The notes under the pieces are model-generated. The model searched no databases. It was not told the DNA's origin and saw nothing but the letters and a program-made list of their open reading frames with translations. DNA of 28,054 nucleotides from Candidatus Heimdallarchaeota archaeon (GTDB taxonomy: Archaea > Asgardarchaeota > Heimdallarchaeia > Heimdallarchaeales > Kariarchaeaceae): NCBI GenBank assembly GCA_021399405.1, contig JAAFKL010000128.1, positions 1-28,054 of the forward strand. The letters are read 5' to 3'. Numbering within the stretch: position 1 is the first letter of the stretch; each line of letters starts with the position of its first letter. The position numbers were made by a program, and so were the translations under genes. This document shows, in pieces, positions 15,082-23,585 of this stretch.

Positions 15082-17874
15082 TTAGTGAATATAGGTTTGC
15101 AAATCAATAGTTTTATCCATTTTATCACCTGAAAATTTCAATAACAATTTTCCTGAAGAAGTGACATTAACAGAAAGAATGGTGTCTTTATCCACTTTGT
15201 TTAGATCACGATGAATTCTGTCAAAACCAAAATATTTGATATCAGACCTTCGATGATCCAAATAATCCGTATCTTTAACTGGAAGCACCTTGATATCATT
15301 AACAAATCTGGGAATTCTAGACCAACAATCAAGTACTATGCGCTCAAACCTGGCTTTTAATCTGATTTCGAAATTTTTAAATTGATTAATCATGTTCTCT
15401 CCCCTTTGAATTAATGATTCAAAATGAGTGGTACCCTCATATGTAATTTTTAACATATAATCACGCTCACTTTTGAATTCCCATGATTGTCCTAATCCTG
15501 CAATTGCAGCACCAACGGCAACATAGGTTCCATCTTTTTCGATCAACAATTCTTTTTCTTGAAAATTCTCATTTAGATAATCTAAATACAATGGCCAATT
15601 TGCACCCTCACCACTGATAATAATTTTCTCAATTTTAGTCCGATCAACACCTCGTTGGGTTGCTTTTACAATGATATTTCTAATTAGAAGCTTGAACGCC
15701 GTAAAAGTATCAGATAACAAAAAGGCTTCCCTGACATTAATTGAATCTGTTTCTGAATTTTCATTCAATGAAAATTTGTTATCAATCTTATCACTAGTAC
15801 CAACAGGTACCTCGAAATCAAATGATAATTTGTGTTTTATTTCATTCATTTCACTAAATTCAATTTTGTTATCAATTAAATTATTGAGTAAATTTGTAAT
15901 TTCAATCGATCCAACCCTTGTACTGAGTTTCGCTATAATAGTGGGCTTGCCCAATTCTTTTTCTCTCAATCTTTCAGGCTCTAGTCTTTTTCTACTTTTC
16001 TTCGCATCGGATGAAAAAAGTAACCCACTCATCTGAGAACTCCCAATATCAAGTAAAAGAGTATTTTCACGATTATTTGCTAATTTAAACTCTGATAATG
16101 AAAGTGAAGTTAGAGTATCAACTAGGATCACTTTAAGATAACCTAAATCTTCAATAAAGGAAATTATCTCCCTTTGAACGCTTAATGACATCTCAATACT
16201 GTAAGAAAATGAGATACTAGGGATTTTATGACTAATTTCAGAAGATACATTATCGAGCACTTGAGTTATAAAATACTCAAACGCTTTTTGAGCGGAAATC
16301 TTAGTATGTCTAATCCTCAAGTAACTATTATTTCCTGCATAGAGACCACTCTTCCAATGTTTAAACGTCTGAGATGAATTCTCTAATTTGAGATTAATTA
16401 CTTCATCACCAATTATAAAGTCATTTAATGAGATAAAATGGATTAATGAGGGTACATTCCAAGTCTTTGATTCAGTTCCACAACTAGTATCGGGGATATA
16501 GACTACTTTAGAACGATGATCACCAATATCTAATCCAATTATGCATGAACAAGGAAGAGAAAGTTGGTCTGATTCGTCTAGAGGTCCCTTTTGTTTCAAA
16601 TCCCAAAGAGCGAATTCTCTTCCCCTATGTAGACTTGATAATAATTCAAGTGAATTAAGTGCTGAAAGGCTTGATTTCCTTGCTTTCTCTTTTAAAGTTG
16701 GGATAATTTCAGTTACTGCCTCAGAATGATGACTGACTGGAAGCAGGATGGTTGCCAGCGCATCAATATCTAATGAATACAACCCAGATTGATTTCTAAC
16801 TGTAAAATATAATCCATCTTCATCCATCTCAAAACTATTAGCGTTTACTGCTGGTATCATAAATTCAGCGATTTCCACACCATTATTGGTGTAAATAGGG
16901 ATATGTAGTAAACCATCAATATCTGATTTGCGAATTGATTTTTGATAGATGTGAAGATCAATCTCTGGGTTTACTAAATTATAATGGCCTCTGATTTTTA
17001 CATTTTTAGTCTCTATTCTATCCGGTCTGTTAATTAGCTCAGGAGCAATTATTAATTCGAACTGTCGATTTCTTATTTGAATGTCTGATAATTGTTCAAA
17101 CTTGCTACCTTCTTTAATGGATACTGCCATCCATTTAATTTTTTCAATATTTGCCCATCCTCTTACTCCTATTTGTTCTATCAAATTTTCGTAAATATCG
17201 AGATCCGAACGATTTTGTGGCATCCAACCATCATCACTGAGAATTTTTAATAGTTCACATATAAATGGGAATGGATACTGAAGAATATTCTCCCACAAAT
17301 ACTCATAATCTTTACTTCGAATTTTATCTAATAACGATACATTTGCACTAGGATCATCGTTCAACACATTTTCTGAAGTTGTATGTGTTTCATAACTTTC
17401 AAAAGATTTTAACTGATTTATTCTTGCAAAGAGAAGTGACCCCATAAGTGGATCCAAATTTTTCACATATTGGTCTAATAACTCCAATTCTGGATCAATT
17501 TGTTCAAGCAGATCCCATTCATCTAACATCAAGTAGGTTGCAGCAATTAATGGTTGAGGTAGTTTAGTAGTCTTCAAAATAGATCTGATATATGGAAGTA
17601 AATTGGGACTCGGATGATTTATCCATAATTCAATAATATTTTTACGAGTTTCTTTTGGGAGGGTTTTCTTCAATGTATCCAAGGCTAAATTGCGAATAAC
17701 TTTCGATTCATGTGAATCAATAAATTCTAACAAATGACTAAGTAAATTTTGATTTCCAGATTCACACCATTCTGTAAATAGTCCATTACACAAATCTAAT
17801 TGTTCTTGAGTTGGATTCAAGACATATTTTTCAACTAAAAGTTGGTACGCTAGGTTTTGCTGATTTTCAGTCAT
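15082..17874 (-). CDS. Divergent Hsp70-family ATPase with long helical N-terminal extension
   Basis: This large protein (930 residues from the ATG) joins two halves. Residues about 1-160 read as helical HEAT/ARM-like repeats (helix pairs around LLSHLLEFIDSHESKVIRNL), and about 160-440 are unassigned mixed structure. From about 445 it is an Hsp70-type actin-fold ATPase: phosphate-1 IIGLDIGDHRSKVV (Asp449), VPSLIHF, IIGDEVINL, phosphate-2 TLLLDIGSSQMSGLL (Asp609), adenosine motif KIIISGEGANWPLY and YVAVGAAIAG. A beta segment around TYEGTTHFESLIQRGE and ILSVNVTSSGKLLL at the C-terminus resembles the Hsp70 substrate-binding domain; no lid is obvious. Thr residues of the canonical GIDLGTT and the glycines of DLGGGT are altered, so nucleotide handling may differ. 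ATG at 17874 is preferred over TTG at 17880. It is first in the five-gene minus series. Confidence 0.88.
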   Translation of the reverse strand: MTENQQNLAYQLLVEKYVLNPTQEQLDLCNGLFTEWCESGNQNLLSHLLEFIDSHESKVIRNLALDTLKKTLPKETRKNIIELWINHPSPNLLPYIRSILKTTKLPQPLIAATYLMLDEWDLLEQIDPELELLDQYVKNLDPLMGSLLFARINQLKSFESYETHTTSENVLNDDPSANVSLLDKIRSKDYEYLWENILQYPFPFICELLKILSDDGWMPQNRSDLDIYENLIEQIGVRGWANIEKIKWMAVSIKEGSKFEQLSDIQIRNRQFELIIAPELINRPDRIETKNVKIRGHYNLVNPEIDLHIYQKSIRKSDIDGLLHIPIYTNNGVEIAEFMIPAVNANSFEMDEDGLYFTVRNQSGLYSLDIDALATILLPVSHHSEAVTEIIPTLKEKARKSSLSALNSLELLSSLHRGREFALWDLKQKGPLDESDQLSLPCSCIIGLDIGDHRSKVVYIPDTSCGTESKTWNVPSLIHFISLNDFIIGDEVINLKLENSSQTFKHWKSGLYAGNNSYLRIRHTKISAQKAFEYFITQVLDNVSSEISHKIPSISFSYSIEMSLSVQREIISFIEDLGYLKVILVDTLTSLSLSEFKLANNRENTLLLDIGSSQMSGLLFSSDAKKSRKRLEPERLREKELGKPTIIAKLSTRVGSIEITNLLNNLIDNKIEFSEMNEIKHKLSFDFEVPVGTSDKIDNKFSLNENSETDSINVREAFLLSDTFTAFKLLIRNIIVKATQRGVDRTKIEKIIISGEGANWPLYLDYLNENFQEKELLIEKDGTYVAVGAAIAGLGQSWEFKSERDYMLKITYEGTTHFESLIQRGENMINQFKNFEIRLKARFERIVLDCWSRIPRFVNDIKVLPVKDTDYLDHRRSDIKYFGFDRIHRDLNKVDKDTILSVNVTSSGKLLLKFSGDKMDKTIDLQTYIH

Positions 17875-18230
17875 TAACAATCTCCGTGTAATACAAATTT
17901 CTGTGGAAGACTAAGTAATATCCAAGTGGAATGATGATCTCATTATTCAGATTGAAATTCTTCAAATCAACTTCAATTGCTTAAATTAAATATTTATTGA
18001 TTTGGTATAGAGAATAAAACACCTTATTGAAAATCGTATAAATAAAGAAGATCTTCTATTTCAAAACTAAGATATAAATTTCAGTTTAAAATCAAATCAT
18101 ACGTACTCTATTACTATAAAGAGTTTTAAAAATCGAATTCTCAAAGTTAGTATGTAAGGTTGCTTGGTAACAGACCATCTAAGACTAAGTTATACAAATC
18201 ATAATCGCTTATAATGGAAGTTTAATCAAA
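17875..18230. promoter_or_regulatory. Divergent spacer between Hsp70-like and helicase genes
   Basis: This 356-bp AT-rich stretch has no gene that I can see. It must hold promoters for both directions. A strong TATA-like GTATAAATAA (about 18036-18045) faces the helicase. CTTATAAT at about 18208-18215 is closer but leaves very short spacing to the TTG. AAATATTTA near 17986-17994 could serve the minus-strand genes. Immediately after the first TATA lies the perfect 12-bp palindrome AGAAGATCTTCT (18046-18057). Confidence 0.45.
18046..18057. promoter_or_regulatory. Palindrome AGAAGATCTTCT, candidate operator
   Basis: This perfect 12-bp inverted repeat abuts a TATA-like GTATAAATAA on the plus strand, within the spacer between the divergent Hsp70-like operon and the helicase pair. 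Binding there would block that promoter. No second copy is obvious in the spacer. Confidence 0.3.
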
Positions 18231-20972
18231 TTGTCTCAAAATAAAATAGTCACAATAATAAATGATCATGTTGGTCGTCCTAATCCAAAATCATCATTAT
18301 ATCCAAAATCAGAATCAGTTCTTGAGTTAGGTATATTAACCACAAAGAAAGCAGGGTCACTTTTGGAGCAGAATCAAATCACATTAGACGTATTTTCGGG
18401 GAAACCTAAAATCTACATTCAGCAAGATAAAGATCAGCTTTTTTATCCTGAATTCATTGAAAATGGAGATAGTGAATCAGAAAATAATTTGAAACTTGAA
18501 AAATATGTGTTAGAGTTGCTGATAAAGGAGAATCTTTCGATAAAATTAGAAGCACCCAATTTCGGAGGGATTTTTAAATGGTTACCAAAAGATGAAGTTT
18601 TATTACTTATCACAGTTTACAAATTGGATCCCTCTAGATCAAGATATAGAAGGGCACCATCTACAATATTCTCTATTAAATGTAGACAAATGGATCGTCA
18701 AGATGCTGTATTCCAGTCCTATCCAAAACATTTAGCAAGATTACTTTACTTCGCTCTTTTAGATTATAAACGGTTAAAGAAAGACGAATTTGATACTTCA
18801 TACAAAAAAATTCTTGATCATTATTTCAAACCATTTAATGACTTTCTCTACAATGAGAGACTTTCAATCCGTGATCCCAAATTCCGTCCCAAATGTAAAT
18901 ACACTAAGCGGATAATTGAAAATGAAAATACAAAGGATGGAAGGGTGTTCTTAGAGGTGGAAGATCCTCCAAGACAAATTACAGAAGGTGGTAACTCAGT
19001 TGTACCTGCAACTGAATCGGGCAGCAAATTTGCCTCGGCAAGAATATCAGATTATGATGAATTTAATTCACTATTGATTTTCGAAGAAGGATACAGAATG
19101 AAAAATTGGCCTGAAAGTGGGACGCTTCTACTTGAGGGAGATATGGCAAGTAATCGCAGGAAAACGAATGCCATTCGAAAGATAAGATCTCGTGGTTTAC
19201 AAGCACATGCAAAATTAGCAGATGCTTTAATGAGACCATGGGGGCTACCTGAAGTTATAACTTCACCAAGAACATATTACAATGAGGGCATTTCGCATGA
19301 TAATGAGGAATCAAAACCTCAAGCTATTGCAATTGATATCGCATTGTCCAACAATGATGTGACCTTAATTCACGGGCCTCCAGGTACTGGTAAAACCACT
19401 GTAATTGTCGAAATTATTCGTCATGTGATTGCTGATGGGGGTCGGGTGATTATGTGTGCCCCAACTCATGTTGCGGTGGATAACGTCTTGGAGAGAACCA
19501 TGGATATCAAAGGTATCTCAGCTGTTAGAGTTGGTGGTACTGCATATATGGATGATGAATTACAACAATTTCGGTTACAGGAAAAAATTAGATCCCTTGA
19601 CCGGGCAATGCCATCCCTATCAATAGTAAAGGGTAAAGATAAAGCATTAAAGCAGATACAACAAAAATTCATAGATGGAATGGAAGATAAGGGTAAGGTA
19701 TATTTGGAAAAACTTACCATAGAACAAGCAAATCTAGTTTGTGGAACTACTATTGGAATTGCACGATTCGAACCTCCTGATGATAACCCTATTGATTTTG
19801 ATGTTATGATCATTGATGAGGCAAGTAAAACAACAGTTATGGAATTTTTGGTTCCAGCTGTGAGAGCTAAAAAATGGATCCTAGTTGGAGATCATAGACA
19901 ATTACCACCCTATGTTAATGAACAAGAAATTAGAATTTATGTACAACGCTATTTCCAGAATCTGCTTGAAGGTATAGATAAAGACAATGGGAAGAAAACT
20001 TCTAAAGGTTCTAAAGAGACAGCTGCATCAATTTATGATGAAAAAACCAACAACCTAATAGCTAGTTTACGAAGGTTTCATGAGGAAACACATGCTCTAA
20101 GTGAAGGTCAAGTCGATCATCATTGGAATCGAATAATCGAACTATTTGAATATAATAAAAAACCAATAAAAAGTCTTGAAGAAATGGTTAATTTCGCTTT
20201 GGGTAGTTGTTTTCATTACTTCTTGAAAGAATTAGACGAATCCAGAAATGGACGTTTGATTGTACAACACCGTATGCCATCAATATTAGCCAATTTTATT
20301 GATAAATCAATTTACAAAGGTTTGCTGAAAACCTCAAGCTCTGCGTCAACTCATGGTTTCACACTACCCGCAATCCCATCATTGGGTATGGAGGAAATAT
20401 CTTCTCCTTTAACTTTTATTTCTACTGAGAGATCAGAAGGACACGAAGAATCACCGGGTAAATACAAAGGATACTTCAACACTAAGGAAGCTGAAGTTAT
20501 TGCTGAACTAATTTCAGAATTAGCCAAAATGGATGTGGCTTCTCTTGGCTTTAGTAAAAGTAATCCAATGACTATAGGTGTGATTACTTATTATGCTGGT
20601 CAATCTCGTGAAATAAATCGTGTTCTAAGAAGTGTAAAAAACATAGAACGTGAACGTGGATGGCGATACAAATCATCAAAACAACCGATTAAGGTACGTG
20701 TTAGCATTGTTGATAGATTTCAAGGACAGGAACAGGATATCGTAATCCTAAGTCTTACAAGAAGTAATCCTCGAGGTATAATTGGATTCTTAAAAAATAT
20801 GCAACGTATCAACGTTAGTTTAAGCCGTGCTAAACAAAACTTACTAGTTGTTGGAAATGCTAGATTCTTTGCAAAAACAACCACTAAACCAGAACCTATT
20901 CTTAGACAATTGGCGAAATATGCTATTAAGCAAAATCTTGTGAGATATGTAGTGGGAGATGAGGAAGACTAA
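18231..20972 (+). CDS. SF1 helicase, Upf1/Sen1/Dna2-like, with unassigned N-terminal half
   Basis: This 913-residue protein carries a complete superfamily-1B helicase core. Motif I is GPPGTGKTT (about 382-390), Ia APTHVAVDNVLER, II IIDEAS (about 527-532), III GDHRQLPP (about 553), IV QHRMP (about 679), V DRFQGQEQDIVIL (about 828-840) and VI VSLSRAKQNLLVVGN (about 861-875). These match the AAA_11/AAA_12 group of 5'-3' RNA/DNA translocases. A charged insertion of roughly 110 residues separates motifs III and IV. The first about 380 residues, rich in Lys, Tyr and Arg, match no nuclease or OB fold I recognise. The start is TTG; there is no in-frame ATG before deep in the conserved N-terminal part. 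The stop overlaps the next gene's ATG (TAATG), implying a coupled partner. It is divergent from the Hsp70-like operon. Confidence 0.93.
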   Translation: MSQNKIVTIINDHVGRPNPKSSLYPKSESVLELGILTTKKAGSLLEQNQITLDVFSGKPKIYIQQDKDQLFYPEFIENGDSESENNLKLEKYVLELLIKENLSIKLEAPNFGGIFKWLPKDEVLLLITVYKLDPSRSRYRRAPSTIFSIKCRQMDRQDAVFQSYPKHLARLLYFALLDYKRLKKDEFDTSYKKILDHYFKPFNDFLYNERLSIRDPKFRPKCKYTKRIIENENTKDGRVFLEVEDPPRQITEGGNSVVPATESGSKFASARISDYDEFNSLLIFEEGYRMKNWPESGTLLLEGDMASNRRKTNAIRKIRSRGLQAHAKLADALMRPWGLPEVITSPRTYYNEGISHDNEESKPQAIAIDIALSNNDVTLIHGPPGTGKTTVIVEIIRHVIADGGRVIMCAPTHVAVDNVLERTMDIKGISAVRVGGTAYMDDELQQFRLQEKIRSLDRAMPSLSIVKGKDKALKQIQQKFIDGMEDKGKVYLEKLTIEQANLVCGTTIGIARFEPPDDNPIDFDVMIIDEASKTTVMEFLVPAVRAKKWILVGDHRQLPPYVNEQEIRIYVQRYFQNLLEGIDKDNGKKTSKGSKETAASIYDEKTNNLIASLRRFHEETHALSEGQVDHHWNRIIELFEYNKKPIKSLEEMVNFALGSCFHYFLKELDESRNGRLIVQHRMPSILANFIDKSIYKGLLKTSSSASTHGFTLPAIPSLGMEEISSPLTFISTERSEGHEESPGKYKGYFNTKEAEVIAELISELAKMDVASLGFSKSNPMTIGVITYYAGQSREINRVLRSVKNIERERGWRYKSSKQPIKVRVSIVDRFQGQEQDIVILSLTRSNPRGIIGFLKNMQRINVSLSRAKQNLLVVGNARFFAKTTTKPEPILRQLAKYAIKQNLVRYVVGDEED

Positions 20973-22669
20973 TGTCGACTGCAATAAGAGATTGGTGTAA
21001 AAGTCGAAAGATTTTTCCAAATATATTTTTGCATAAAGTGTCGAGTGTAGGTCTCTTCTCGATTTCAAACATCGAAGCCAAAATCCAAAAAAGATTAGAA
21101 CCACTGGAAAATGCCTGCCTAAACATGTTGTTAATTTTTGAAAGAACAACCAGAATTGAACTTCACATATTCACTGGATTATCACTTTCTGTTTGCGAGA
21201 ACACTTTGCAGAACTTAGAACATAATAATTTAATCGAAGTGGTGGAATACGACAAAAAAATTCTCGATGACAATCTTACACGCTTAGAAAAAGAAGTTGG
21301 CACCGATTGGAAACTTCCAACAATAATGTCGATACTAGAGAGGAAACTGATTAAGCAATTTCAAATTTCTGACATTGGAAAGGAAGCAATTTCTGATTCA
21401 GGAAAAACAATCGTAGATTTAATTGATTTAGAAATCATGATAACCGCTAATCCATTCTATGTATTTTTGGATTCGGTTCGTTTGCGGGCTCAAGGCTTTG
21501 ACACTTTAAATATGACTTCTGAACTTACTTATTCAATTTTAAATTTAACCAAATTAATCGAAGAAAGATCAGGGATTAAGCCTATATCGATAACAAATCA
21601 TTCAATAGCAGACGGAAAGGAGGTTGTGACATCCAATTATTGGATAAGCGTTGATAGCAAAAATGGTAAAGAATTCTCGAAATCAAAGTTTAATGCCTTT
21701 CTAAGTAGCAATTCCTTTGATCGCTGGGTAAGGCCGGATTGGAGTAATGAACTCTATAAACAAATACCACACTATGATGACAATCTTGCTATGGTTATCA
21801 AAACAATTGGTTCTACCTTTGATATGGTTGACGAAGTAATAACTGAAGGTTTAGTCTTGAACAAAGATAAAGTATCTTGGACCCTAACAGCGGATCTTGA
21901 AATGTTATTACTTATTTCACCAATACGTCCTGAATTAATCCAAGAAGTGAATCCTGAAATACGTATCAGTATACCCGATTCATCATGGCAAATGGTCATG
22001 TTACTACAATTGGAAGGATATGACGATCTTGCAATACAGGCATTAAAAGCAGCTCGATTTCATGCTAATGTTTCTCGAGGGGGATTCAATTTGGAAAAAG
22101 GATTTAGAACTTGGACCAAAATAATGCAAAAGTGGGGTAAAAAAGCTAAATACAAAGAGTTCCGTGAGATAATACAACTACTAATAGAAAATAACTGCTT
22201 AATGGTTAAAGAATCAGTTATTTCCAAGTTATATATTGATTTAGACAACTTAGTTTCATTTAACACAAGAGGTAAACAATCTTGGAATTTCTCAAGAATC
22301 AGTCAACTTGAAGCTTTATTAGAAGAATCATCAATCACAAATCTATTTTATTTAGGATCCGAAGAATTGAGAAATCGAATAGACCAAGGGGAAAACTTCA
22401 AACAATGGGTAAAAGGGGTTAATTTTGAGCAAACTGAGTCGAAGGGAAAAATTCATCCTGGGATGATTTTGGCTCTAGAAAACAAATGTCACTATCTAGG
22501 TAATCGTCGGATTCCTGATACTGATGAATATAAAGAGTTTCGAAGGAATTCAATGAATATCCGTTTCAGAATTGACATAAATGCTCTAAAGATACCAGGA
22601 ATCGAACCATTTTATGATTTAAAAACTGAGAATATTATCGAAAAATTATATCGCATACATTACGAATAA
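20972..22669 (+). CDS. Unassigned helicase-partner protein with winged-helix-like N-terminus
   Basis: I do not recognise this 565-residue protein as a whole. Residues about 45-92 look like a winged helix: LENACLNMLLIFERTTRIE, then LHIFTGLSLSVCENTLQNLE as recognition-like helix, then NNLIEVVEYDKK as wing. The remainder is mixed and charged; around 330-400 it is helical (MLLQLEGYDDLAIQALKAAR) and could be an alpha-solenoid. There are no membrane segments, signal peptide, nuclease motif or metal-binding clusters. Its ATG shares the A of the helicase stop (TAATG), so the two are almost certainly translated together and probably form a complex. A DNA- or RNA-binding adaptor for the helicase is the simplest reading but is inference. 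The following gene begins 66 bp downstream. Confidence 0.85.
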   Translation: MSTAIRDWCKSRKIFPNIFLHKVSSVGLFSISNIEAKIQKRLEPLENACLNMLLIFERTTRIELHIFTGLSLSVCENTLQNLEHNNLIEVVEYDKKILDDNLTRLEKEVGTDWKLPTIMSILERKLIKQFQISDIGKEAISDSGKTIVDLIDLEIMITANPFYVFLDSVRLRAQGFDTLNMTSELTYSILNLTKLIEERSGIKPISITNHSIADGKEVVTSNYWISVDSKNGKEFSKSKFNAFLSSNSFDRWVRPDWSNELYKQIPHYDDNLAMVIKTIGSTFDMVDEVITEGLVLNKDKVSWTLTADLEMLLLISPIRPELIQEVNPEIRISIPDSSWQMVMLLQLEGYDDLAIQALKAARFHANVSRGGFNLEKGFRTWTKIMQKWGKKAKYKEFREIIQLLIENNCLMVKESVISKLYIDLDNLVSFNTRGKQSWNFSRISQLEALLEESSITNLFYLGSEELRNRIDQGENFKQWVKGVNFEQTESKGKIHPGMILALENKCHYLGNRRIPDTDEYKEFRRNSMNIRFRIDINALKIPGIEPFYDLKTENIIEKLYRIHYE

Positions 22670-22735
22670 TAAATTGAGTAAACAAATTTCAATTATTTTT
22701 GCTCAAAGTAGATAGGTAATCGATTAACTAAAGAA

Positions 22736-23584
22736 TTGAGTTTTTCCAACAAATTTGTGGACGAATTTTCCATTCGCAAAGTAACAAACATGGAAGAGAT
22801 CCATGGCATTGTTAACGTGCAAAGTAAGGCTTGGCAAATGTCAGAGCTTGAAATCGTTGCAACCTTTGAAATGAAAGCCGTTGCCTCATTTGGAACTGTA
22901 CTTATTGCTGTGGATAAAACTGATGAAGTAATTGGGTTTATCTACGCATTTCCCTATTTTCCAGACAAACATTACAGTCATATGATGGCTACGTTACCTG
23001 AATGGCAAGGAAAAGGTGTAGGTTTTGCAATGAAAAAAGTACATCGTGAAATTGCTTTGGAATCTGAAGTTCAAATTAATTCAATTGTCTGGACAGTTGA
23101 CCCTCTTTTAACTAATAATTCTTATCTTAATTTTGCCAAGTTAGGTGGTGTATGTTCAACCTATTATCCCAACTATTACGGAGATCCTGAAGAAGTTGGA
23201 ATCTATAAAGGTATCCCGACAGATCGTTTCCTTTTGGAATGGCATATTGGCTCTGAAAAAGTAGATAGAAGGATGAAAGATTTCAAATCCGACAGAATAG
23301 ACAAAGAAACAATGTTACAAAGAAGTCCAGTGATAAATAAGGTAGTTAAGGATCGATTCAAAGCACTGGATAACCCCACCTTCACTAATAATTTCTGTGT
23401 TGAAGTTCCAAGTGATTATCAAGTTTTGAAGAATAACTCACTCGAGATCGCAATAGAGTGGAGAATGGAATTCCGACGAATTTGTTTGGATAATTTTGAA
23501 GATGGATGGGAAATCATAGATTTTCACTCATTTCGAAAGGACGGCGAACGAAGAAATTATTATGAATTTTCAAAAAAGGATTAA
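22736..23584 (+). CDS. GNAT-family N-acyltransferase (COG3375-like)
   Basis: This 282-residue protein has a GNAT N-acyltransferase domain in its first about 150 residues: strand and helix around FSIRKVTNMEEIHGIVNVQSK, the strand VIGFIYAFPYF, and the acyl-CoA pyrophosphate loop LPEWQGKGVGFAMK (Q/R-x-x-G-x-G). The remaining portion, with RFLLEWHI, is typical of longer GNATs that sit next to OSBS/NSAR enolases in bacteria. In Geobacillus kaustophilus a succinyl-CoA:D-amino-acid N-succinyltransferase of the GNAT family works with N-succinylamino-acid racemase in D- to L-amino-acid conversion. The next gene here is an OSBS/NSAR enolase, overlapping or immediately following, so the same reaction is a reasonable inference. 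The start is TTG; an M20-type desuccinylase, the third step, is not in the window. Confidence 0.85.
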   Translation: MSFSNKFVDEFSIRKVTNMEEIHGIVNVQSKAWQMSELEIVATFEMKAVASFGTVLIAVDKTDEVIGFIYAFPYFPDKHYSHMMATLPEWQGKGVGFAMKKVHREIALESEVQINSIVWTVDPLLTNNSYLNFAKLGGVCSTYYPNYYGDPEEVGIYKGIPTDRFLLEWHIGSEKVDRRMKDFKSDRIDKETMLQRSPVINKVVKDRFKALDNPTFTNNFCVEVPSDYQVLKNNSLEIAIEWRMEFRRICLDNFEDGWEIIDFHSFRKDGERRNYYEFSKKD

Positions 23585-23585
23585 T

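Noticed and set aside
15671..16036. 121-residue plus-strand ORF antisense to the Hsp70-like gene.
   Set aside because: It is Ser/Leu-rich, mirrors conserved coding on the other strand and has no motif of its own.
19768..19786. GATTCGAAC resembling a tRNA T-loop.
   Set aside because: It lies within helicase coding sequence between conserved motifs, and no acceptor or anticodon stems surround it.
19466..19813. 115-residue minus-strand ORF inside the helicase gene.
   Set aside because: It lies antisense to helicase motifs Ia to II and has Ser/Cys-rich shadow-frame composition.
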